A stretch of DNA of 32,498 bases, taken from the NCBI GenBank assembly GCA_028280525.1, contig JANQLR010000284.1, positions 1 to 32,498 of the forward strand, in the 5' to 3' direction. Below, piece by piece: positions 1 to 8,268 of the stretch. Under the pieces are notes generated by a model. The model did no database searches. It was not told the DNA's origin and saw only the letters and a program-made list of their open reading frames with translations. The DNA is from Longimicrobiales bacterium. Lineage in GTDB: Bacteria > Gemmatimonadota > Gemmatimonadetes > Longimicrobiales > Gaopeijiaceae. A program made the position numbers and the translations under genes. Every line of letters starts with the position of its first letter. The first letter of the stretch is position 1.

Positions 1-911
1 TCTCCCAGTCTGGCCTGGAGTTCCGCCACCACCGTGTCCGGGAGCGCCCGGCAACTCTCGAGAGCGGTCGCGAAGCGGGCCGCCTCCAACGCCCACTCCA
101 GGGCGGACTGCAGCTCGCCCTCCGCGGCGGAGAGCCGGGAACGCATGACCAACGCACCCATTCGGGCCTGAACCTCACCGTGCCTCGTCGCGATTTCGAG
201 GGCCAGATCCGCATGATGCCTCGCCCGGGTCCGCTCATCCCGCTCGTACTCGACCCCCGACAGCATCGTGTGCACGAGGCCGGCACCCGCGAGGGGTTCC
301 AGCCCCTCGGGAGAGGACAGGGAGAGCGCGTGCTGGTAGGCGCGCTCCGCCCCGGCGAGCTCGCCGCACTGCATGCGCTGCCACCCGGCAAAGAGGATGG
401 GGGAGAGCAGGTCGACTCCTGCGCGCTCGGCAGAAACCCGGGCCTCCGTGCTCAGCCGGACGGAATCACTGCGGTTGCCGAGGATCAGATGGGCAACCGA
501 AAGGAGGGAGAGAACCCAGGCACGAAGCCCTGCGTTCCGCGAGTCGAGACGCTCGAGGGCGGCATCGCCCAGGGCGAGCGCCTCGGCGGTCCGGCCCTCG
601 TACAGCGCGAAGTAGGTTCGAACCGCGAGAACCAGTCCCGCGGCCTCGGGGGAGGCGGGCTCGGCGTATCCGGCACGCGCCAGCCAGCGCTCGGCGTCGG
701 ACCGCAGGCCTCGTGAGAGGAGCAGCCAGGCCTGCACCGCGGAGTGCACCGGGCTGACGACCGACGCCCTGGGCGAGGAGGTCGACAGCCACGCGTCGAG
801 ACGCGAGAGGTCGCCCTGGGCGAGAGCCACACCGAGGCCCTCCCCGTCGGCATCCGCCAAGGCCGCCTCCCGAGCGGGAACCGGGTGCTCGTCGGTGGTC
901 TGGACGCTCAA
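1..911 (-). CDS. TPR-repeat (MalT-like) protein, partial, C-terminus beyond the left edge
   Basis: An open minus-strand frame runs from about 911 to the window edge without a stop. It reads as helical, alanine- and leucine-rich protein with repeated TPR-like pairs such as ALALGDAALERLDSRNAGLR, AGAERAYQHALSL and GELQSALEWALEAARFATAL. This resembles the superhelical domain III of MalT/LuxR-type ATP-dependent activators. About 303 residues are visible. No AAA ATPase domain precedes the repeats, so this is either a stand-alone TPR protein or a TPR regulator whose DNA-binding domain lies outside the window. The preferred start is TTG at 911, because GGAGG sits nine bases upstream (921-925). An in-frame ATG at 1007 would add an arginine-rich stretch and is less likely. 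The gene is divergent from the TonB receptor, with only about 100 bases between them. A regulatory role is inference; the TPR character is read from the sequence. Confidence 0.75.
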   Translation of the reverse strand, partial: MSVQTTDEHPVPAREAALADADGEGLGVALAQGDLSRLDAWLSTSSPRASVVSPVHSAVQAWLLLSRGLRSDAERWLARAGYAEPASPEAAGLVLAVRTYFALYEGRTAEALALGDAALERLDSRNAGLRAWVLSLLSVAHLILGNRSDSVRLSTEARVSAERAGVDLLSPILFAGWQRMQCGELAGAERAYQHALSLSSPEGLEPLAGAGLVHTMLSGVEYERDERTRARHHADLALEIATRHGEVQARMGALVMRSRLSAAEGELQSALEWALEAARFATALESCRALPDTVVAELQARLG

Positions 912-979
912 GGTGGTGTACCTCCTGCGGTGCCATGGTCGGGTCCGATTCGCGCGGAGGGAGTACTCCCTTTGGCGGA

Positions 980-1008
980 TCGACGGTGGGCCCGGCGACC
1001 GTACCATT
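980..1008 (+). promoter_or_regulatory. Candidate promoter of the TonB receptor operon
   Basis: TCGACG at 980-985 (4 of 6 to TTGACA) and TACCAT at 1003-1008 (4 of 6 to TATAAT) are 17 bases apart. Transcription would start near 1014-1016, which is the proposed GTG start codon, so the message would be leaderless. The match is modest and the call rests mainly on its position just before the operator-like dyad. Confidence 0.35.
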
Positions 1009-1013
1009 GCGGT

Positions 1014-3428
1014 GTGCTTAATGATACGGGCCTATCATTTGTTCGGCGACCGGGCGGCGTCGGAAGGGGACTCCTCTTCGGAGTGAGCCTGGTGTGCGGC
1101 TCCGCCGGGGTGGGCGCCGCGCAGGAGGTCGGACGGATCGCGGGCGTCGTCGTCGAAGCGTCCTCAGGTCAGCCGCTCGTCGGCGTGAACGTGTCGGTAC
1201 GGGACATGGGCCTGGGCGGGACGAGCGATTCCGAGGGTCGCTACGCCGTGCACCACGTCCCCGCCGGACTCGTCGTGCTCGAGGTATCCGCCATCGGGTA
1301 CGCCGCCCGGACGCGAACCGTGCGGGTGGTTGCGGACCGGACGACTGAGGCCTCGTTCGAACTGGAGGTCGCGCCGGTCAGCCTGGGGCAGCTCACCGTC
1401 GAGGGCCGTACGACCGCTCGGGAACTCCGCGAAAGCCCCTTTGCGGTCACCGTCCTCGAGGCGCGGGATCTCGCCGGACGCGCCCTCACGCTCGACGACG
1501 CGATCGGTCGGGCGGCGGGTGTCCGCATCCGCCGGTCGGGTGGGCTCGGCTCTGCGTCCTTCTTCAACATCCGCGGCTTCGAAGGGCAGCGCGTGCAGGT
1601 CTTCATCAACGGCAACGCCGCCGACGTGGTCGGAGACGCGCTGACCCTGGACGACATCCCGATCCAGCTGGTCGAGCGAGTGGAGGTCTACAAAGGGGTC
1701 GTGCCGGCGCGCCTCGGCGGGGACGGGCTCGGCTCCGCCATCAACGTCGTGACCGTCGAGCCGGAGGATGGCTACGTCGACGTGGGGCTGACGACGGGGT
1801 CGTTCGGGCAGCAGCAGCTGTCCGCGACGATCGTTCGGCCCATCGGTCCGGTCTCCGCCGAGGTGACGATCAATGTGGACCGTGCGCGCAACGACTACGT
1901 CATGGAGAGCCCCTACGAGCCGGGCCTGGTCGTCAGACGCGATCACGATGGGTTCGAACGGTCCGTCATCGGGCTGGGGATCGGGACGTCGCAGCTCGGC
2001 TTCGACGAGGTGGAGCTGGAGGTCGCGCTCATCGACACCGGGAGCGAGATCCAGGGCGTCCAGGCGAATGTGCAGCATGCCGAGAGCTGGAGCGGATTCC
2101 GCTCCCTCCTCCTGCAGGCCTCGTCCGAAGGTGCCCGCGACGGGCGCCTCGACATCCGGAGCGCCATCGCGATCGTGGGCGCGCGCGCGGGTCTCGTCGA
2201 CACATCGACAGTGCGCTACGACTGGGGACGGAACGCCTTCCCAAGCCCCGTCGGCCGGGGGGAACTCGGCTACATCCCTTCGGACTCCGAGAACCGGACG
2301 CTGTTCTTTCGACAGCGAAACGCGCTGACCTACCGCGCCGGGGATCCCCGGGATGGCATCTTCGAGCACACGGTCAACCTCACGGGCGTCTTCGATGTCA
2401 CCCGCTTTCGACCGAGCGACCCGACGGCGAACGAGTACGCCGGCCGCAACGTCAGCGACTTCCCGGGGGATCTCGCATCGGCGGTGGTCGGCCTCTCCCA
2501 CGAGTGGCGCCCGCGTGGCGAGGGCGTGGTCGCCGTTACGGGTCTCCGGGGCTATGCAATGCGGTCACGCGGTACGCCGTCGACCTTCCTCAATCCGGTC
2601 GTCGAGGCGCCTCCCGAAGCGGAGACCGACCTCCTCGCTGCAGGCATCTCCGAGGCAATCCGCGTCCGGATCACGCCACAGGTGCTGGTCAAGGGGTCCG
2701 CGGAGCTGGCTCGTCGCCTGCCCACCTCCGAGGAGCTCTTCGGCGACGGTCTCTTCGTCTTTGCGGCGCCGACCCTCCGGCCCGAGGACAGCTTCAACGT
2801 ATCGGGGGGGCTCCAGTGGGATGGGCCGGTCGGAGACGTGCTTCACGTCGAGGCCGGTGTCACCGGGTTCTGGTCGAGCGTCCGCGACCTGATTCGGCTC
2901 GGGGGCGGCGTCGCGGGAGGAGCCTTCACGAACGTCGGTCGCGCCCGCATCGCAGGTATCGAGGCCGACGTCCGGGCCGACGTTTCCGACTGGATCTCCG
3001 CTGGCGCCTCTCTCACCTGGCAGGATGCGCGCGATGCACTCCGCTTCGAGCCCGGGACGCGCTCACCCAGTCCGACCTACGGCCTGAGGCTTCCCAACAT
3101 CCCGTGGTTGTTCGGATCGGCAATCCTCGAGGCTTCCCGCGTTGGCCGGCCCGGCCGTGACTCGCGCACTCGGGTCTTCGTCGAGGCGGACTACAGCGCG
3201 GAGTTCTTCTACGCCTTCGAGGTCAGCCGCCGGCAGAGCCGCCGAATTCCCGAGGTCTTCACCGTCGGGTTGGGCGCCGAACACAGCTGGCCCCGGCTCG
3301 GTCTCTCGGTCTCCGCGGAGGCACGCAATCTCGCGAACGCTCGCGTCCTCAACGTGCTCAACAATCCGCTCCCCGGACGTTCGTTCCACCTCAAGCTGCG
3401 CTACACCGCAGTTCCCTCTCTCCGATGA
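1014..3428 (+). CDS. TonB-dependent outer-membrane receptor (probable zinc or metallophore uptake)
   Basis: This is an 804-residue receptor importing a metal or metal chelate across the outer membrane with TonB energy. The N-terminus has a signal peptide (RRPGGVGRG, hydrophobic LLFGVSLVCGSAGVG, cleavage near AAQ). A carboxypeptidase-regulatory-like beta-sandwich follows (about 38-115: GVVVEASSGQPLVGVNVSV, SEGRYAV), then a plug domain (about 130-240: FFNIRGFEGQRVQVFING, VERVEVYKGVVPARLGGDGLGSAI) and a beta-barrel to the C-terminus. GTG at 1014 is chosen because it is the only usual start codon before the signal peptide. The proposed operator then overlaps codons 3-9. The stop overlaps the start of the next gene (ATGA), so the two are coupled. 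Substrate specificity is inferred from neighbouring zinc-free ribosomal proteins; iron chelates or cobalamin remain possible. Confidence 0.85.
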   Translation: MLNDTGLSFVRRPGGVGRGLLFGVSLVCGSAGVGAAQEVGRIAGVVVEASSGQPLVGVNVSVRDMGLGGTSDSEGRYAVHHVPAGLVVLEVSAIGYAARTRTVRVVADRTTEASFELEVAPVSLGQLTVEGRTTARELRESPFAVTVLEARDLAGRALTLDDAIGRAAGVRIRRSGGLGSASFFNIRGFEGQRVQVFINGNAADVVGDALTLDDIPIQLVERVEVYKGVVPARLGGDGLGSAINVVTVEPEDGYVDVGLTTGSFGQQQLSATIVRPIGPVSAEVTINVDRARNDYVMESPYEPGLVVRRDHDGFERSVIGLGIGTSQLGFDEVELEVALIDTGSEIQGVQANVQHAESWSGFRSLLLQASSEGARDGRLDIRSAIAIVGARAGLVDTSTVRYDWGRNAFPSPVGRGELGYIPSDSENRTLFFRQRNALTYRAGDPRDGIFEHTVNLTGVFDVTRFRPSDPTANEYAGRNVSDFPGDLASAVVGLSHEWRPRGEGVVAVTGLRGYAMRSRGTPSTFLNPVVEAPPEAETDLLAAGISEAIRVRITPQVLVKGSAELARRLPTSEELFGDGLFVFAAPTLRPEDSFNVSGGLQWDGPVGDVLHVEAGVTGFWSSVRDLIRLGGGVAGGAFTNVGRARIAGIEADVRADVSDWISAGASLTWQDARDALRFEPGTRSPSPTYGLRLPNIPWLFGSAILEASRVGRPGRDSRTRVFVEADYSAEFFYAFEVSRRQSRRIPEVFTVGLGAEHSWPRLGLSVSAEARNLANARVLNVLNNPLPGRSFHLKLRYTAVPSLR
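1020..1039 (+). promoter_or_regulatory. Perfect 7-6-7 dyad, candidate Zur/Fur-family operator (site 1)
   Basis: AATGATACGGGCCTATCATT is a perfect inverted repeat with 7-base arms and a 6-base spacer. Its TGATA/TATCA half-sites resemble those known for Fur/Zur-family operators. Related sites occur at 6153-6172 and 8360-8379. It sits immediately after the inferred transcription start of the receptor operon, where a bound repressor would block transcription. Confidence 0.6.
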
Positions 3429-4660
3429 AACCCATGTCCGCACCTCTCAAGCGTCTCATCCTGGCCGCCGCCGCGCTGGTCACCCTCCCCGCCTGCGGCG
3501 ACGACCCCACGACTCCCGAGCCGACCGAACCCGGAACGTTCTTCGTGGCGACCTACCTGCCGACGGACGCACCCCTCACCGGCTCGTCCTTCTTTCAGAG
3601 TACCGACCTCGATCTCGAGGACGGGTCGACGCTGTCCAACGCGGACGCCTTCGAGACGACTCCCTTTGCGTACACCTACGTGCGGGGCAACAGCGTGATC
3701 GTCACGCAGCACAACTTCGGCAACCAGGTGATTCGCTACGAACTCGATTCGGGGGGGCGCCTCGTCGAGGCCGGACGATTCTCCGCCCCGTCGGGCAGTG
3801 GCCCGTACAACGTGGTGTGGGCGAGTGACACGAAGGCGTATCTCTCCCTGCACTTCGCCGGTCGGATCCTCGTCTTCGATCCTCAGACGATGACGGTGAC
3901 CGATGAGATCGACCTCACGACGCTGGGCATCGCCCGCAACCCGGACAATCCGGACGATCGGAACCCGGATCCGGGCGTGATGGCCGTGCATCAGGGCAAG
4001 CTCTACGTCGCCCTCTGGCAGGTCACGACGAGCTTCTTCACGGCGGAGGGCTCGGATGTGGCGGTCTTCGATGTGGCGACGGACGAGTTCGAGCGGGTCA
4101 TCTCCGACCCGCGGATGTCCACGCCCGGCCGCATCGGGTACAACGAGTCGATGTTCGTGGACGAGTCCGGAGACCTCTACGTCCATGGCATCGCCTCCTT
4201 CGGCTTCGTTCCCGGCCAGCGGTCCGGGTTCCTCCGCATCCGCAACGGTGCGTCGGAGTTCGATCCGAACTACTTCTTCGACCTCACGGAGGTGACGACC
4301 ACCCTTCCGGGTGGGAGGGTCACCTACTTCGCGGGCCTACGGTACGCCGGGAACGGGGAACTCTACGGTCAGATCGAGGTGCCCGGACTTTTCTCGTCCC
4401 CTCCCGACTACGTCAGAGACCGCAACTATCAGCCGGTGCGGCTGAACATGGCCACTCGTACGCTCGAGGTGCTGCCGGTCCCGCCAGGCAACGGCTACTC
4501 GGCCGGTGTCGCCCTCGAGGGGAACCGCGTCCTCTTCGGGCTCGCCGCCGAGGCCGGTAGCGGGATCTACGCGTACGACCGCGTCTCAGGGGAGGGGAGT
4601 TCTCAGCCTCTCATTCGCACGACCGGTGTTCCGTCCAGCATCGCACGATTGGAGAGCTGA
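3425..4660 (+). CDS. Beta-propeller-like lipoprotein partner of the TonB receptor
   Basis: This 411-residue lipoprotein has a clear lipobox (LVTLPAC, lipidated Cys24) followed by an acidic, Pro/Thr-rich linker. The rest consists of repeated beta-rich blades (FFVATYLPTD, AYLSLHFAGRILVFDP, GKLYVALWQV, VAVFDVATDEFERV). This looks like a propeller of the DUF4374 or surface-lipoprotein type; the exact family is not certain. Its ATG overlaps the receptor stop (ATGA), so the two are translationally coupled and probably work together. Known analogies are XusB, a propeller lipoprotein paired with a TonB receptor in Bacteroides, and AztD, a periplasmic propeller zinc chaperone. By analogy it may capture or hand over the ligand at the outer membrane. 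No histidine-rich metal loop is visible. The cellular face (surface or periplasm) cannot be decided from sequence. Confidence 0.75.
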   Translation: MKPMSAPLKRLILAAAALVTLPACGDDPTTPEPTEPGTFFVATYLPTDAPLTGSSFFQSTDLDLEDGSTLSNADAFETTPFAYTYVRGNSVIVTQHNFGNQVIRYELDSGGRLVEAGRFSAPSGSGPYNVVWASDTKAYLSLHFAGRILVFDPQTMTVTDEIDLTTLGIARNPDNPDDRNPDPGVMAVHQGKLYVALWQVTTSFFTAEGSDVAVFDVATDEFERVISDPRMSTPGRIGYNESMFVDESGDLYVHGIASFGFVPGQRSGFLRIRNGASEFDPNYFFDLTEVTTTLPGGRVTYFAGLRYAGNGELYGQIEVPGLFSSPPDYVRDRNYQPVRLNMATRTLEVLPVPPGNGYSAGVALEGNRVLFGLAAEAGSGIYAYDRVSGEGSSQPLIRTTGVPSSIARLES

Positions 4661-4806
4661 GGAGGGGCGTTGTGGCGATCGTCCGGGGTGAGCTGTGAGC
4701 TGCGCCTTGCGGCCCCGCAGCGGCGCTCCTCAACCTGTGGGCACGCTGCACCCTGGTGTCCCCCCGTCCGTTCCGAACGCCGGGGGCCGTTGCCCACGGA
4801 GAAGGC

Positions 4807-6114
4807 ATGTCGGCGATGACTCCCTACCCCGATCCCGCGCCCGCACCCTGCTTCACCCGCGCGGGTTCGACCACCGCGGGGATCGGCGTCGCCGCCGTCG
4901 TGCTCGCTGCGCTGGCTGCCTGTAGCTCCGGAGATCCCGGAATTCCAGCGGTGGCCTCTGCGGACGGGGTCGGACGAGTGGCCGGTTGCATCGAGGACTT
5001 CGAACCGGGTCGGGATTACTTCCCCGAGAAGGCCCAGCTTCGGCACGCGACGGGGTTCAGCGTCACCTATCACGACCACTACAAGGTGCTTCGCATCCAC
5101 CCCCCGTCCGATCAGGGCGGGGGCGGGGACGTCATCGTCCTGTCCCTCTGCGGCACTCCAGCCCCCAACCTGATGGACGATCTCGAGGGCGCGTCCATCG
5201 TCTCGATCCCGGTGCAGACCGCCGCCGCGAACGAGGACCTCACTCTCACGAGGTTGCGGGTGCTGGGGCTCCTCGAGCGGGTTGTCGGGGTCGGGGGGCG
5301 AGGGATCTACGACCCTGGACTTCGAGGGCGTTGGGAGACGGGGGCAGCGGTCGAGATCGGCGCCTCCTTCCACGGTCCGCCTAGGTTCGAGGTCCTGCTC
5401 GAGACCCGACCAGGTGTGACCTTCCTCTCGACGGCCTCCCTGGAGCGCGCCGCCCCGTTGCGCCGCGCCCGGGAACTTGGGCTCGCCGCGGCTCCGTCCG
5501 TCTCGTGGGTGGAGCCGACTCTCCTCGCGCAGGCCGAGTGGCTCCAGCAGGTGGCCGTCTTCTTCGATGCCGAGGCGGTGGCGAATGGACGCCTAGGCTC
5601 GATCCGTGCGCGATACGACTCGTTGGCCTCCGCCGCGGTCTTGGCCGAGCGTCGACCGACGGTCCTCTGGATCGACCCGGCCCAGCAGGGGGATCGCTGG
5701 ATCGTACCGGAGGCGCACTGGAAGGCGGGAGCGATCGCGGATGCCGGAGGACGCTCGATCTTCGCGGATCCGGATGGGCGTCCGACGCGCGAGGTGACCT
5801 CGGAGGAGATCCTCACGGTGGCGGACTCCATCGACTTCGTGCTGACGGAGAGCATCGCCCTCGACGACGAGGGGTCGGCCGGAGTCCTGGAGTCTCTCCC
5901 CGCAATCCGCGAGGGGCGCCTCTTCAGCGTTCACCGACGAGCGCGGCCCGAGCACGGGGCGTACGACTGGTACGAGTCGGCGGTAGTCGAGGTCGATCGG
6001 GTTCTGGAGGATCTCGTGGCATTGCTGCATCCGGAGGTGCTCGCAGATCACGAGTTCCACCACCTCCGACCGGCCCGGGCCTCCGGGTTGGAGTCTGGTC
6101 GCAGAGGACGGTGA
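4807..6114 (+). CDS. Metal-chelate ABC transporter substrate-binding lipoprotein (paralogue 1)
   Basis: This is a BtuF/FepB-like (Peripla_BP_2) binding protein of 435 residues. A hydrophobic segment ends in lipobox LAALAAC (Cys39). The first lobe carries VGVGGRGIYDPGL, followed by the long connecting helix EWLQQVAVFFDAEA typical of the fold. The C-terminal part contains AYDWYESA, shared with the other two paralogues here. ATG 4807 is chosen because GGAGAAGG lies just upstream; GTG 4756 is possible but has no good ribosome site. It follows the propeller lipoprotein after 146 bases that hold only a small GC hairpin (4708-4719), so it probably belongs to the receptor operon. It should deliver substrate to the permease encoded at 8560. 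Ligand is inferred, not seen. Confidence 0.82.
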   Translation: MSAMTPYPDPAPAPCFTRAGSTTAGIGVAAVVLAALAACSSGDPGIPAVASADGVGRVAGCIEDFEPGRDYFPEKAQLRHATGFSVTYHDHYKVLRIHPPSDQGGGGDVIVLSLCGTPAPNLMDDLEGASIVSIPVQTAAANEDLTLTRLRVLGLLERVVGVGGRGIYDPGLRGRWETGAAVEIGASFHGPPRFEVLLETRPGVTFLSTASLERAAPLRRARELGLAAAPSVSWVEPTLLAQAEWLQQVAVFFDAEAVANGRLGSIRARYDSLASAAVLAERRPTVLWIDPAQQGDRWIVPEAHWKAGAIADAGGRSIFADPDGRPTREVTSEEILTVADSIDFVLTESIALDDEGSAGVLESLPAIREGRLFSVHRRARPEHGAYDWYESAVVEVDRVLEDLVALLHPEVLADHEFHHLRPARASGLESGRRGR

Positions 6115-6116
6115 GG

Positions 6117-6141
6117 GTGCGGCGAAGTTCGCCGGGCACAC
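6117..6141 (+). terminator. Hairpin after the first binding-protein gene
   Basis: GTGC and GGCG pair with CGCC and GCAC around an AAGTT loop, with a 2x2 internal mismatch. It begins three bases after the stop codon. There is no T tract, so the terminator role is tentative. Confidence 0.35.
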
Positions 6142-6143
6142 TG

Positions 6144-6172
6144 GACATGAAGTGAGAATGCGATATCAATAA
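6144..6172 (+). promoter_or_regulatory. Candidate promoter of the L28 gene, overlapping operator site 2
   Basis: TGGACA at 6144-6149 matches 5 of 6 of the -35 consensus. TATCAA at 6166-6171 is a reasonable -10 at 16-base spacing. The proposed operator at 6153-6172 covers the spacer and the -10, so a bound repressor would exclude RNA polymerase. Confidence 0.45.
6153..6172 (+). promoter_or_regulatory. Candidate Zur/Fur-family operator (site 2)
   Basis: AGTGAGAATGCGATATCAAT aligns with the perfect dyad at 1020-1039 with the same 7-6-7 layout. Five of seven bases match in the left arm and six of seven in the right arm; the spacer is not conserved. It lies about 105 bases upstream of a cysteine-less L28 gene, a typical Zur target. 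Confidence 0.5.
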
Positions 6173-6277
6173 GAGTCTGGGGATCCGCCACCACCTTGGG
6201 CGCGGACGCCTGCAGATGGTCGGGCCGGTGTCCGCTGCTCGACTTGCGACGCAAACCGTGCAACCGAGGAGCTTCCC

Positions 6278-6517
6278 ATGGCCCGCCGCTGCGATATCTC
6301 CGGCGCTCGCCCGAACGCGGCGAACAACGTCTCCCATGCGAACAACAAGTCGAAGCGGCGTCAGCTGCCCAACCTCCACACCAAGCGGATCTTCGTGCCG
6401 GAGCTGGGTCACCGCGTCCGGGTCCGAGTGACGACGAAGGTCCTGAAGACCATCGACAAGGTGGGGCTCCACCAGACCCTCAAGCAGCACGGACTCACGC
6501 TCCGGGACCTGCTCTGA
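6278..6517 (+). CDS. rpmB: Ribosomal protein L28, zinc-independent (C-) form
   Basis: This 79-residue large-subunit protein has the L28 signature (CDISGARPNAANNVSHANN, KRRQLPNLHTKRIFVPE). The only cysteine is Cys5, so the paired CxxC motifs that bind zinc in C+ L28 proteins are missing. In many bacteria such C- paralogues are induced by Zur on zinc starvation and replace the zinc-binding form. GAGGAG lies just before the ATG. It stands apart from other ribosomal genes and within 20 bases of a downstream DUF2911 gene, so the two are probably one transcript. Whether the genome also has a C+ L28 is not visible here. Confidence 0.92.
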   Translation: MARRCDISGARPNAANNVSHANNKSKRRQLPNLHTKRIFVPELGHRVRVRVTTKVLKTIDKVGLHQTLKQHGLTLRDLL

Positions 6518-6536
6518 TCTACCCGCCGGAGAACTC

Positions 6537-7535
6537 ATGCGTCTAAACTGTGCATCCCCACTCGCGCGTGTAGCGTTCGATACGGCGCCCCTCATCACGA
6601 TCGCTCTGGCGTTCGTCGCGGCCCCCGCCGACGCGCAGCGCATCGACCCGAGTCCCAGGGGCTCGTGGGAGCAGGATGTCTCGGGCACGGTGATCTCCGC
6701 TGACTACTCCCGGCCGTCGGTGCGCGATCGCGACATCTTCGGGGCCCAGGTCCCCTTCGGAGAGTTCTGGACGCCGGGCGCGAACGTCGTCACGAAGCTC
6801 CGGTTCTCGAAGGACGTCACCCTGCAGGGACACGAGCTGGCCGCGGGCGCCTACGGCCTCTGGGTCGAGCCGAGCGGGGACCCCGAGACGTGGCGGGCCA
6901 TGCTGACCGCCGACACGACACTCTGGCACTACCCGCACCTGACCGAGGACGACGGCTTCCTGGTGATGGAGGTGCCGCACGAGATCGTGGAGCTGCATCA
7001 GGAGACGCTCGAGATCTCTCTGGACTCGATCCGGACGGAGAGCGCGCTCCTGCGGATGCACTGGGGACGGGACCGGATCACCCTGGGAGTCGAGATCGAC
7101 CTGGGGATCACCTTCACGGTGACCCCGGACGAGGCCGCCCCCTACCTCGGGTCCTGGATGCGGGAGATGCTCCCGTGGCCGGAGGAGGAGCGGACCCGTC
7201 GTCGGGCGGCGGCCGAAGAGAACGGGTCGGTGGAGGCCTTCGACGCGTGGTACGACGGGCAGTTGGGGAGCCGCGCGTGGGAGGTCGAGCTGCTGGAGAG
7301 CGGCCACCTGGTCGTGGACGACGGGGGAGCACCGGAGTTCTACAGCCTCCTCGTGCCCCGAGGTGGGGGCTTCTTCGTCGCCGGCTTCCTCTTCCAGGGC
7401 GAGCCCGCCTTCTTCGATCCGACCAAGGGCAACCTGATCGAGTTCTTGCCCGGCGGCGACGGCGTCGCGGTGGAGGCGGAGGAGCGCGACTCGGACGGCG
7501 TGCTGCGCTATCGGATGACCCGCTCCATGGGTTGA
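6537..7535 (+). CDS. Secreted DUF2911 protein
   Basis: This 332-residue exported protein has a signal peptide (APLITIALAFVAAPADAQ) and a DUF2911 core. The core signature reads ISADYSRPSVRDRDIFG, then VPFGEFWTPGANVVTKLRFS and LAAGAYGLWVEPSGDPETW. The family is common in Bacteroidota and Gemmatimonadota, and its biochemical role is unknown. A C-terminal beta-rich segment (about 225-332) extends beyond the domain. GGAG precedes the ATG. It begins 19 bases after the L28 stop, so it is probably co-transcribed and shares the proposed zinc control. This is one of the few contexts that hints at a job for a DUF2911 protein, but the link is inference. Confidence 0.8.
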   Translation: MRLNCASPLARVAFDTAPLITIALAFVAAPADAQRIDPSPRGSWEQDVSGTVISADYSRPSVRDRDIFGAQVPFGEFWTPGANVVTKLRFSKDVTLQGHELAAGAYGLWVEPSGDPETWRAMLTADTTLWHYPHLTEDDGFLVMEVPHEIVELHQETLEISLDSIRTESALLRMHWGRDRITLGVEIDLGITFTVTPDEAAPYLGSWMREMLPWPEEERTRRRAAAEENGSVEAFDAWYDGQLGSRAWEVELLESGHLVVDDGGAPEFYSLLVPRGGGFFVAGFLFQGEPAFFDPTKGNLIEFLPGGDGVAVEAEERDSDGVLRYRMTRSMG

Positions 7536-7596
7536 AGCGGAGCGTCGCCCGCCGGGCCTTCAGATCCCGAGCGCCCGACGCGCGTCGTTCTCCTGC

Positions 7597-8268
7597 CTAA
7601 CGAGCCCGCGCGCGTGCCTCCTCGAGCGCCTCGCGGAAGCGACTCATCGGCTCGTTGCCGAAGAAGCTGACGATCTGGGCAGACTCGGTGGCTCCTCCCG
7701 GGATGAAGACGAAGGCCGGCGTCCCGGCCACCTCGAACCGAGCCGCCAGCTGCGCATCGGTGAAGACGAGCGGCGCGGGGACGTCGCGGTGCAGGCAGTC
7801 CGCGTAGAGCGCCTCGTCGAGTCCGAACTCTACGGCCCACCGTACGAAGGGTTCGGGCCCCGCGCCCTCACGACGCCAGGCGAAGGTGTTCCGTGCGAGT
7901 CGATCGTGCATCGCGGCCCATCCCTCTGGCCCCCCGACGGCGCCGGCGCAGAGGGCGGCTTCCGCGGCCGGGTATCCCCTGGGCAGACGCGGGATGACGT
8001 AGCTGTGCATCGAGAGCGCCACCCCCTCCTCTTCGAGGAGACTCCGGAGCGAGTCCCCGCGCTGAACGTGAAACTGCTGGCAGGTCGAGCAGGCGTAGTC
8101 GAAGAACTCCAGGATCGTGACCTGCTCCGGGTCGTCCACGATGCCGATGAGGCGGGCTTGAGCTGCTCTCTGGACCCACTCGGTGTCGGTCACCGTCCCC
8201 TGCGCGGACACCGGGGAGCAGCAGAGGAGGACCGCCAGGGCGATCGACAGGACCACGGGGAGATGCAT
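7597..8268 (-). CDS. Periplasmic DsbA-like thioredoxin-fold oxidoreductase
   Basis: This 223-residue protein has a signal peptide (VVLSIALAVLLCCSPVSAQ) and a DsbA/thioredoxin fold. The active site is FFDYACSTCQQFH, with catalytic CSTC at 60-63. The cis-proline loop is VAGTPAFVFIPGG near the C-terminus. The intervening helical domain contains extra cysteines (LCAG, ADCLHR). It would form or exchange disulfides in exported proteins. The start is ATG 8268 with GGAG upstream; GTG 8277 is an alternative. It is convergent with the DUF2911 gene and divergent from the permease operon, sharing the intergenic region that holds operator site 3, so it may be co-regulated. The region before its stop holds only weak GC palindromes. 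Confidence 0.85.
   Translation of the reverse strand: MHLPVVLSIALAVLLCCSPVSAQGTVTDTEWVQRAAQARLIGIVDDPEQVTILEFFDYACSTCQQFHVQRGDSLRSLLEEEGVALSMHSYVIPRLPRGYPAAEAALCAGAVGGPEGWAAMHDRLARNTFAWRREGAGPEPFVRWAVEFGLDEALYADCLHRDVPAPLVFTDAQLAARFEVAGTPAFVFIPGGATESAQIVSFFGNEPMSRFREALEEARARAR

Noticed and set aside
7576-7587. Palindrome CGACGCGCGTCG between convergent genes as a terminator
   Set aside because: The self-complementary sequence leaves no proper loop and has no T tract; it is expected by chance at this GC content.
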